Shown in pieces: positions 56,299 to 64,000 of a stretch of 64,000 nt of DNA. Location of the stretch: NCBI RefSeq assembly GCF_001632775.1, contig NZ_CP015249.1, forward strand, positions 414,686-478,685, written 5' to 3'. Positions within the stretch are counted from its first letter, which is position 1; each line of letters starts with the position of its first letter. This DNA is from Dokdonella koreensis DS-123. Its GTDB lineage: Bacteria > Pseudomonadota > Gammaproteobacteria > Xanthomonadales > Rhodanobacteraceae. The position numbers and the translations under genes are program-made. Under the pieces are notes generated by a model that made no database searches, was not told the origin of the DNA, and saw nothing but the letters and a program-made list of their open reading frames with translations.

Positions 56299-57201
56299 AT
56301 GAACGTCCGATCCTTGCTGTACGGCCTGCTTCTCACCGCCGCGACCTCGGTGTCGGCGGCGCCGTTCACCACCTTCTATGTCGTCGCGCATCCGGACGAC
56401 TGGCAGCTGTTCATGAATCCGAATGCGTACAAGGACGTCCGCAACACCAGCAACAAGACCGTCATCGTCCACACGACCGCGGGCGATGCCGGTGCGGGCA
56501 TCGGCTCCAACGGCCGGCAGCACCCGTACTACCTGGCGCGCGAAGAAGGCGCATTGCGCGCGCTGCGCTTCAGCAAGTCGGCCAACGGCGCCATCGGGCA
56601 ACAGGTGCTCAACCAGGGAGCGCGCACGATAAACGGCCGCTCCATCACACGGTTCGCGTCCGGCGACGGCCGGGCGGTGATGTATTTCCTGCGGCTGCCG
56701 GACGGCAATCCCAACGGCACCGGCTACCCGACGACCGGTTCGCAGAGCCTTCAGAAGCTCAAGACCGGCAACACGCCGATCAACGCGGTGGACGGCTCGG
56801 CGACGTATGGCAGCTGGAGCGATCTCACCGCGACGCTGGCGGGCCTGATACGCGCCGAGGCCGGCGGATCGGCCGGGGTCTGGCTCAACATCGCCGAGAC
56901 GGACGCCGGCAAGAATCCGGGCGACCATTCCGATCATCGCTACACCTCGCTGGCCGTGCAGGAGGCGCGCGGCCTGGTCTCCACGTGCATCGACCAGGCG
57001 CTCTACGTCGAATACCACACCAACAACCGGCCTGCGAACATCAGTGGCGACAACCTGGTCAACAACGCGGCGGTCTGGGGCGCCACGACCTCCGGCATCG
57101 CCGACTTCGATCACCCCAGCACGTTCGACGGGTCGCACAACGCCTGGCTGTCGCGCAACTACTTTCGCGTGATCGACGGCATCGGCACCTGCGCGTTCTG
57201 A
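56299..57201 (+). CDS. Secreted PIG-L family deacetylase-like protein
   Basis: The product has 300 residues with a signal peptide (LLYGLLLTAATSVSAA). The PIG-L zinc motif VVAHPDDWQLF comes right after the leader, and HSDHRYTSLAVQEA later would supply the third ligand. The family removes N-acetyl groups from GlcNAc-type substrates. Two features are unusual: it is exported, and the sequence between the motifs is long. An AGGGAG site precedes the ATG, and a 17-codon open frame ends by ATGA overlap on this start. Confidence 0.8.
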   Translation: MNVRSLLYGLLLTAATSVSAAPFTTFYVVAHPDDWQLFMNPNAYKDVRNTSNKTVIVHTTAGDAGAGIGSNGRQHPYYLAREEGALRALRFSKSANGAIGQQVLNQGARTINGRSITRFASGDGRAVMYFLRLPDGNPNGTGYPTTGSQSLQKLKTGNTPINAVDGSATYGSWSDLTATLAGLIRAEAGGSAGVWLNIAETDAGKNPGDHSDHRYTSLAVQEARGLVSTCIDQALYVEYHTNNRPANISGDNLVNNAAVWGATTSGIADFDHPSTFDGSHNAWLSRNYFRVIDGIGTCAF

Positions 57202-57372
57202 ACCGGCCGGGCCGGTTCGCCGTGTGGGGCGAGCGGAGCACGGCGGGATGCCCTTGGCCGTTGCGGTCCGCACCGGTCTTGGAGGCCGCACCTGCGGGCC
57301 CCTCGTGAGAGGGGCCGCGCGCGCTGACCCCCGACGGCCCGCGCCCCCGGCCACGTGTGACGGCGGGCCGGC

Positions 57373-57405
57373 GCGACCCGCCCGGGGACGGATGACGTGC
57401 CCTAG
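57373..57405. repeat. Diverged terminus of the 271-bp element family
   Basis: Thirty-three bases align with the right end of the 271-bp element (GCGACC, a G-rich run, GATGAC, GCCCTAG) with several differences. They share the CTAG at 57402-57405 with the left end of full copy 2. No matching left end is visible upstream, so an older copy has probably decayed. Confidence 0.5.
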
Positions 57406-57672
57406 GGCGTGTCATCAATCCCTCGGTAGGCCGCGCCGTTCTTGCGTGCGTCCGGGCCAAGGAAGAGGGAGGAAGTGGACGTGGGTCCACGCCCGAGCGA
57501 TGACGCAGTCCCGGGCGCACGCAAGAACGGCCCTACGGGTTGGCCCTGGAAAGCCGCCAGCGTGCGTTGCGCGGCTTGACCTGACGGCCAGTCAGGCGCG
57601 GCGCCACACAACACCCCCTGACGACTTTCCAGGGCCAACGCGACCTGCCGGGGGATTGATGACACGCCCTAG
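57402..57672. repeat. 271-bp MITE-like element, copy 2
   Basis: This copy has exactly the same length as 35587-35857 and about eight base differences by eye. Its inverted termini begin and end with CTAG and differ from each other at one position. Both palindromic arms and the inner hairpins are conserved. The right-hand CTAG contains the TAG stop of the minus-strand DUF486 gene. No transposase is encoded. Confidence 0.9.
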
Positions 57673-58007
57673 TCCAGGAAGATGAAGAACGCCGCCAGCG
57701 CGATCAGCGCGAAGCCGACCAGGTGGTTCCACTTGATCGCCGCGCCGAGATAGGTGACCGAGAACACCACGAAGACCACCAGGGTGATGATCTCCTGGAT
57801 CGTCTTGAGCTGGGCCGCGTTGTAGACCGTGTAGCCCATCCGGTTGGCCGGCACCTGCAGGCAGTACTCGAAGAACGCGATGCCCCAGGCGACCAGGATC
57901 ACCGCGAACAGCGGCCGGTCGGTGAACTTCAGGTGCCCGTACCAGGCGAACGTCATGAACACGTTCGAGGCGATCAGCAGCAGGATCGGGGCGGTATGGG
58001 TCCACAT
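57669..58007 (-). CDS. DMT family protein (DUF486)
   Basis: The product has 112 residues and four membrane helices (TAPILLLIASNVFMTFAWYGHLKF at the start, IQEIITLVVFVVFSVTYLG in the third). This is the DUF486 group of small drug/metabolite-transporter-like proteins. Length is normal for the family. Its stop codon (57671-57669) lies in the CTAG at the end of the 271-bp element, so insertion happened at the stop without shortening the protein. Confidence 0.9.
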   Translation of the reverse strand: MWTHTAPILLLIASNVFMTFAWYGHLKFTDRPLFAVILVAWGIAFFEYCLQVPANRMGYTVYNAAQLKTIQEIITLVVFVVFSVTYLGAAIKWNHLVGFALIALAAFFIFLD

Positions 58008-58175
58008 GGGACGGCACTCCGGCGCGAAGGATGGCGGGGGCCGCGAGCCTAGCCCAATTGCCGTGCCCGAGGGTGTGCCCGCGCCGCGCTTGGGCGAGAA
58101 TGGGCGCCGGCGCCGCCGGGCGCCGCCGCTTCCCCGCCGTGCCGGCGCGGACCGTCCTCCGACCCGATCCCCGAC

Positions 58176-58787
58176 ATGGCCAAGAATCCGTTCCGCAACG
58201 CCCAGTACCTGATCAGTGCGCACCACCTGCGCGACCTGCCGCCCGACGGCGGCGCCGAGGCCGCGTTCGCCGGGCGCTCCAACGCCGGAAAGTCCAGCGC
58301 GCTCAACACGATCTGCGACCAGCAGGGCCTGGCGCGCACCAGCAAGACGCCGGGCCGCACGCAGCAGCTGGTGGTGTTCCCGCTCGACGACGCCCACCGC
58401 CTGATCGACCTGCCCGGTTACGGCTACGCCAAGGTGCCCGAGAACCTGCGCCTGCACTGGCGCGGGCTGATCGACACCTACCTGCGCACGCGCGAGGCGC
58501 TCAAGGGGTTGGTGCTGATCATGGACGTGCGCCACCCGCTGCGCGAGTTCGACCAGCAGATGCTGGAGTATGCGGTGGCGACCGGCCGCGAAGTCCATTG
58601 CCTGCTGACCAAGGCCGACAAGCTCTCGCGCAGCGAAGGCATGCGCACGCTGCTGGCGGTGCGCAAGGAGCTCCAGGCGCGGGCGCCGCAGGCCAGCGCG
58701 CAGCTGTTCTCGTCGCTGGCCAAGACCGGCGTCGACGAGGCGCGCGCGGTGCTGGCAGGCTGGCTCGGGCTCGCCGGCGGTGACTGA
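58176..58787 (+). CDS. engB: Ribosome biogenesis GTPase YihA/YsxC (EngB)
   Basis: The product has 203 residues with all G motifs: G1 GRSNAGKSS, G2 around TSKTPGRTQ, G3 DLPGYGYAK, G4 TKADKLS and G5 SSLAK. EngB assists assembly of the 50S subunit and is usually essential. It carries the TPGRTQ signature of the TrmE-Era-EngA-EngB group. No strong ribosome site is visible before the ATG. Confidence 0.97.
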   Translation: MAKNPFRNAQYLISAHHLRDLPPDGGAEAAFAGRSNAGKSSALNTICDQQGLARTSKTPGRTQQLVVFPLDDAHRLIDLPGYGYAKVPENLRLHWRGLIDTYLRTREALKGLVLIMDVRHPLREFDQQMLEYAVATGREVHCLLTKADKLSRSEGMRTLLAVRKELQARAPQASAQLFSSLAKTGVDEARAVLAGWLGLAGGD

Positions 58788-58893
58788 GGCGTAAATCCGC
58801 CCCCGGACCGTTCAGGTCCCGGCGCGCGAGGCTCTGGCAGGCTGCGCCGTGGTCGCCGATCGCGCGATCGCCCCCTACGGACCGGAGGACGCC

Positions 58894-59067
58894 ATGCTCA
58901 AGTTGGCCCTTTTCTTTGCGGTGGTCGCGCTGATCGCCGGTGCGCTCGGCTTCACCGGCATCGCCGGTGCCTCGGCCGGCATCGCCAAGATCATCTTCTT
59001 CATCTTCCTGGTGCTGGTCGCGCTGGCGATCCTCGGCATCGTGCTCGGCATCAACCTGTTCACGTAG
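58894..59067 (+). CDS. DUF1328 small membrane protein
   Basis: The product has 57 residues and two hydrophobic helices ([22 protein letters not shown] and [20 protein letters not shown]), the usual DUF1328/YtjA form. A GGAGG site precedes the ATG. Members are often stress-induced but have no established role. Confidence 0.93.
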   Translation: MLKLALFFAVVALIAGALGFTGIAGASAGIAKIIFFIFLVLVALAILGIVLGINLFT

Positions 59068-59142
59068 CCGCGATTTCCCGGCGCGCCGCGGCATCGGCGC
59101 CGCGGCGCGTCGTCGCCGGTCCGGCGGCCGGGCCGCGTGGCA

Positions 59143-59155
59143 TATCCTATGCGCC
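59143..59155 (+). promoter_or_regulatory. -10-like hexamer directly before dnaG
   Basis: TATCCT (59143-59148) or the overlapping TCCTAT (59145-59150) ends five to seven bases before the dnaG ATG. No Shine-Dalgarno is seen. It fits the leaderless pattern found before the MFS and yigZ-type genes. Confidence 0.4.
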
Positions 59156-60889
59156 ATGCGCGGCCGCATCCCCGACAGCTTCATCGACGACCTCCTCGCC
59201 CGTGTCGACATCGTCGACGTGATCGAGCAGCGCGTGCCGTTGAAGAAGGCCGGCCGCGACTGGAGCGCGCGTTGCCCGTTCCACGACGAGCGCTCGCCCT
59301 CGTTCACGGTGTCGCCGGTCAAGCAGTTCTACCACTGCTTCGGCTGCGGCGCGCACGGCAGCGCGATCAAGTTCCTGATGGACTACGACCGGCTCGAGTT
59401 CGTCGACGCGGTGGAGGAACTGGCGGCCCGGGTCGGCCTGAAGGTGCCGTACGAGGGCGGGCGCCGCGAGGTCCGCGAGGACAGCAGCGAGCTGTTCGAG
59501 CTGCTCGACGGGGCGGCCGGGTTCTACCGGCGCGCGCTGGCGCAGAGCGAGAAGGCGCGCGCGTACTTCGAGCGGCGCGGGGTCGACGAAGCCACGCGTA
59601 CGCGCTTCGGCCTCGGCTACGCGCCGGACGCCTGGGACGGGATACTGCAGGCGCTCGGCCGCACGCCGCAGCGCATCGCGCTGCTGGACAAGGCCGGCAT
59701 GCTGGCCGGCGAGGGCGGCAAGCGCTACGACCGCTTCCGCGACCGCGTGATGTTCCCGATCCTCGACCGGCGCGGGCGCACGATCGCGTTCGGCGGCCGC
59801 GTGATGGGCAAGGACGACGGTCCCAAGTACCTCAATTCGCCCGAGACGCCGCTGTTCCACAAGGGCCAGGAGCTGTTCGGCCTGTGGCAGGTGCGCGAGG
59901 CGCACCAGAAGATCACCCGGCTGCTGGTGGTCGAGGGCTACATGGACGTCATCGCGCTGCACCAGGCCGGTATCACTCAGGCCGTGGCGACGCTCGGCAC
60001 GGCGACCACGCGCGAGCACGCCGAGATCCTGTTCCGCAACGCGGCGGACGTGTTCTTCTGCTTCGACGGCGACCGCGCCGGCCGCCAGGCGGCCTGGCGC
60101 GCGGTGGAATCGGTGCTGCCGCGCATGCGCGACGGGCGCCAGGCCTGGTTCCTGTTCCTGCCCGACGGCGAGGACCCCGATTCGCTGGTCCGCCAGGAAG
60201 GCGCGGCGGGCTTCGAGCAGCGCCTGAAGGCCGCCACGCCGCTCAGCACGTTCTTCTTCGCCGAGGTCGGCAAGGAATCGGACCTGGCCAGCCTGGAGGG
60301 CAAGGCGCGTCTGGCCGCGCGTGCGCGGCCGCTGATCGCGCAGATTCCCGAAGGCGCGTTCCGCGACCTGATGGAGGGGGAGCTGGAGCGGCTGTCCGGG
60401 ACGCGCATGCCCGGCGGCACCCCGGCCGCCGTCGCGCCGCTGATCGCGCGCGCCTCGGCCGAAGCGCGTGCCTCGCGGCCGCCGCAGCGCTCGCTGGTGC
60501 GCACGGCGGTGGCCCTGCTGGTGCAGAACCCGGCGCTCGGCGCGGCGATCGAGCCGCCGTGGACCTTCGCGGAGCTGCGCCAGCCGGGCGTGCCGCTGCT
60601 GATCGAGCTGATCGGGCTGGCGCGCAGCCGGCCCGGCGTCACCACCGGTGCGCTGATCGAGCATTTCGGCGAACGCGAAGAGCGCGCCGCGCTGCAGAAG
60701 CTGGCGGTGATGCCGTTCCCGGGCGACACGCAGGCCTGGCAGGCCGAATTCGCCGGCGCCCTGGCCCAGTTGGATCGCCAGGCGCGCCTGCAGCGCCGTG
60801 ACGACCTGCAGCGCAAGCTGGCCGAATCGAGCCTGAGCCCCGCGGAAAACGACGAGTTGCGCAGCCTGCTGGCGGTCGGCGGCCGCTGA
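59156..60889 (+). CDS. dnaG: DNA primase
   Basis: The product has 577 residues. The N-terminal CHC2 zinc finger uses Cys40, His43, Cys61 and Cys64 ([11 protein letters not shown] and HCFGCGAHG). The catalytic core has GFGYAPDAW-type sequence and the TOPRIM motif [15 protein letters not shown], with [13 protein letters not shown] as the second acidic motif. The C-terminal DnaB-binding helical region is present but divergent. It makes RNA primers for replication. Neither rpsU nor rpoD is adjacent; the neighbours are a DUF1328 gene and aroQ. Confidence 0.98.
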   Translation: MRGRIPDSFIDDLLARVDIVDVIEQRVPLKKAGRDWSARCPFHDERSPSFTVSPVKQFYHCFGCGAHGSAIKFLMDYDRLEFVDAVEELAARVGLKVPYEGGRREVREDSSELFELLDGAAGFYRRALAQSEKARAYFERRGVDEATRTRFGLGYAPDAWDGILQALGRTPQRIALLDKAGMLAGEGGKRYDRFRDRVMFPILDRRGRTIAFGGRVMGKDDGPKYLNSPETPLFHKGQELFGLWQVREAHQKITRLLVVEGYMDVIALHQAGITQAVATLGTATTREHAEILFRNAADVFFCFDGDRAGRQAAWRAVESVLPRMRDGRQAWFLFLPDGEDPDSLVRQEGAAGFEQRLKAATPLSTFFFAEVGKESDLASLEGKARLAARARPLIAQIPEGAFRDLMEGELERLSGTRMPGGTPAAVAPLIARASAEARASRPPQRSLVRTAVALLVQNPALGAAIEPPWTFAELRQPGVPLLIELIGLARSRPGVTTGALIEHFGEREERAALQKLAVMPFPGDTQAWQAEFAGALAQLDRQARLQRRDDLQRKLAESSLSPAENDELRSLLAVGGR

Positions 60890-61001
60890 TCGGCGTGCCG
60901 CTGCGCGCGCCGCAGCAAAAAGTTCGTCAAACGTCGCCGAACTGGACAGGATTGCCGACTTCGAGGACACTTGCGCGCTTGTTCGATCCGCGAAAAGCCC
61001 C

Positions 61002-61451
61002 GTGGCGAAGATCCTGGTCCTGCATGGCCCCAACCTCAACCTGCTCGGCACGCGCGAGCCCGAGGTCTACGGCCGCACGACGCTGGCCGAGATCGACGCC
61101 GGGCTGGCCGCCGCCGCCGGGGCCGCCGGCCACGCGCTGGCGTGCTTCCAGTCCAATGCCGAGCATGCGCTGATCGACCGGGTGCAGGCGGCACGCGAGG
61201 AAGGCGTGGCCTGGATCCTGATCAATCCGGCCGCCTTCACGCACACCAGCATCGCGCTGCGCGACGCGCTGGCCGGCGTGGCGATCCCGTTCATCGAGGT
61301 GCACCTGTCCAACGTCCACGCGCGCGAGGCGTTCCGCCATCGCTCGGTCCTGTCGGACATCGCCGCCGGCGTCATCGTCGGGCTCGGCGTGGACAGCTAC
61401 CGGCTCGGGCTGCAGGCGATCCTCGCCCGGCTCGCATCCGACCCATCCTGA
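61002..61451 (+). CDS. aroQ: Type II 3-dehydroquinate dehydratase
   Basis: The product has 149 residues from a GTG. The active site shows [18 protein letters not shown] with the catalytic Tyr, [28 protein letters not shown] and [19 protein letters not shown]. The enzyme converts 3-dehydroquinate to 3-dehydroshikimate in aromatic amino acid synthesis. It lies 45 bases before accB, an order (aroQ-accB-accC) common in gammaproteobacteria. Confidence 0.98.
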   Translation: MAKILVLHGPNLNLLGTREPEVYGRTTLAEIDAGLAAAAGAAGHALACFQSNAEHALIDRVQAAREEGVAWILINPAAFTHTSIALRDALAGVAIPFIEVHLSNVHAREAFRHRSVLSDIAAGVIVGLGVDSYRLGLQAILARLASDPS

Positions 61452-61496
61452 CCGGCCGCGGCGTCGTCGCGGCCCCAACCGACACGAGTCCAATCC

Positions 61497-61952
61497 ATGG
61501 ATCTGCGCAAGATCAAGAAGCTGATCGACCTGCTCGAAGAGTCGAACCTGGCCGAACTGGAGATCAAGGAGGGCGAGGAGATCGTCCGCCTGTCGCGGTT
61601 CCCCAAGGGTATCCAGGCGGTGTCGGCCTCGCTGCCGATGGCTCCGGCGCTGCCGGTCGAGGCGCCGGCCGCACCGGCCGCCGCGCCCGCTGCCCCGGCC
61701 AAGCCCGGCCTGCCCGAAGGGCACGTCGTGCGCTCGCCGATGGTCGGCACCTACTACGCCTCGGCCAGCCCCGGCGCGCCGCCGTTCATCGCGGTCGGCC
61801 AGAAGGTCAAGGCCGGCGACACGCTCGGCATCATCGAGGCGATGAAGATGTTCAACCAGATCGAGGCCGACGTGGCCGGCACCGTCACGGCGATCCTGGT
61901 CGAGAACGGCAAGCCGGTCGAGTTCGACGAACCGCTGTTCGTGATCGGCTGA
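61497..61952 (+). CDS. accB: Biotin carboxyl carrier protein of acetyl-CoA carboxylase
   Basis: The product has 151 residues. An N-terminal helical segment ([22 protein letters not shown]) and an Ala/Pro-rich linker lead to the biotinyl domain, with the biotinylated Lys117 in EAMKM. It carries carboxybiotin between AccC and the carboxyltransferase in fatty acid synthesis. It is 13 bases from accC and co-transcribed with it. Confidence 0.98.
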   Translation: MDLRKIKKLIDLLEESNLAELEIKEGEEIVRLSRFPKGIQAVSASLPMAPALPVEAPAAPAAAPAAPAKPGLPEGHVVRSPMVGTYYASASPGAPPFIAVGQKVKAGDTLGIIEAMKMFNQIEADVAGTVTAILVENGKPVEFDEPLFVIG

Positions 61953-61965
61953 GACGGAGCCCACG

Positions 61966-63333
<1,368 letters not shown>

Positions 63334-63352
63334 TCACGCACAGGCCCATCGC

Positions 63353-64000
63353 ATGTCCTGGCTCGAACTCATCCTGACGGTGCACCTGGCCGACCAGCCC
63401 GCCGTCGAGGCGGCACTGGAGGACGTCGGCGCGCTGGCGATCACGCTGCGCGACGCCGACGCCGAGACGCCGGACGAGCAGGCGATCTTCGAGCCCGGCG
63501 TCGGCGAGACGCCGCTGTGGACGACGATCGAGCTGTCGGCGCTGTTCGACGCGGCGGCCGACCGCAGCGGCCTGCTGCACGTGCTGGGCGAGCTGCTGCC
63601 GCAACTGGCGCCGGACCAGGTTGCGTTCCGCGAGGTGGCCGACCAGGACTGGACGCGCGTGTGGATGGACCAGTTCAAGCCGATGCCGTTCGGTCGCCGG
63701 CTGTGGATCTATCCGTGGAACATCGAACCGCCGGCCGACCCGGCGCTGGCGATCGTGCGGCTTGATCCGGGCCTGGCCTTCGGCACCGGCACGCACCCGA
63801 CCACGGCGCTGTGCCTGGAATGGCTCGACGCGCAGGACCTCGCCGGCCGCCGCGTGATCGACTTCGGCTGCGGCTCGGGCGTGCTGGCGATCGCCGCGCT
63901 CAAGCTCGGCGCGGCGCACGTGGCCGGCATCGACAACGACCCGCAGGCGATCACCGCCAGCCGCGACAACGCCGAGCGCAACGGCGTCGCCGCGGACCTG
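63353..64000 (+). CDS. prmA: Ribosomal protein L11 methyltransferase (3' end outside window)
   Basis: The first 216 codons are present. The N-terminal domain begins SWLELILTVHLADQPAVEAAL, the linker has DWTRVWMDQFKPMPFGRRLWIYP, and the SAM-binding core has LDPGLAFGTGTHPTTALCLEWL, VIDFGCGSGVLAIAALKLGA and GIDNDPQAITASRDNAERN. PrmA trimethylates L11. The start is 19 bases after accC, so the gene is likely part of that operon. Confidence 0.97.
   Translation, partial: MSWLELILTVHLADQPAVEAALEDVGALAITLRDADAETPDEQAIFEPGVGETPLWTTIELSALFDAAADRSGLLHVLGELLPQLAPDQVAFREVADQDWTRVWMDQFKPMPFGRRLWIYPWNIEPPADPALAIVRLDPGLAFGTGTHPTTALCLEWLDAQDLAGRRVIDFGCGSGVLAIAALKLGAAHVAGIDNDPQAITASRDNAERNGVAADL

Overview
The window is high-GC, densely packed bacterial chromosome. 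Its core genes (ligA, dnaG, aroQ-accB-accC-prmA, engB, epmA, ahpC/ahpF), strongly G/C-ending codons, and several secreted proteins ending in a DGFD-type motif suggest a gammaproteobacterium of the Lysobacterales/Xanthomonadales, possibly Rhodanobacteraceae (Dokdonella-like). That placement is inference. No rRNA, tRNA, CRISPR array, prophage or transposase gene was seen.

Layout. 0-10.7 kb: the end of an NtrY-like sensor kinase, a secreted six-hairpin-type protein, a DUF2238 membrane protein, a large ADOP-type ABC permease, an MFS transporter, epmA and the peroxide-defence pair ahpC/ahpF, closed by a strong terminator. 10.8-34.4 kb: an accessory stretch of about 30 mostly short, mostly plus-strand, single-domain genes. 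It includes six VOC (glyoxalase/bleomycin-resistance fold) proteins, a rifampin ADP-ribosyltransferase (Arr), two class C beta-lactamase-fold serine hydrolases, three alpha/beta hydrolases, an ArgP-type regulator divergent from a LysE-type exporter, a GlxA-type regulator divergent from a dienelactone hydrolase, and several genes I do not recognise. Some of these are visibly poorer in G+C, and together they suggest repeated acquisition.

34.5-46.5 kb: a GT2 glycosyltransferase, a 271-bp inverted-repeat element, a small HExxH protein, a CadC-like regulator with TPRs, and three secreted proteins: a 1004-aa choice-of-anchor protein, a delta-60-repeat protein and a HAF-repeat-like protein. 46.5-57.2 kb: ligA, a DUF1028 protein, an acyltransferase / membrane protein / winged-helix regulator group with a palindromic promoter, an ECF sigma factor overlapping a proline-rich membrane protein, a YigZ-family protein and a secreted PIG-L-type deacetylase. 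57.4-64 kb: a second copy of the 271-bp element, a DUF486 protein, engB, a DUF1328 protein, dnaG and aroQ-accB-accC-prmA (prmA runs off the end).

The most unusual structure is the 271-bp element at 35587-35857 and 57402-57672. The two copies have equal length, about eight differences by eye, inverted termini carrying CTAG, and two large internal palindromic arms with nested hairpins. A short diverged relative (36615-36677) and a diverged terminus (57373-57405) lie beside other genes, and in two places an element end carries the stop codon of a neighbouring gene. Other points are a tight promoter-terminator unit on the minus strand upstream of arr, and -10-like hexamers placed 5-7 bases before the start codons of several genes, which suggests leaderless mRNAs.
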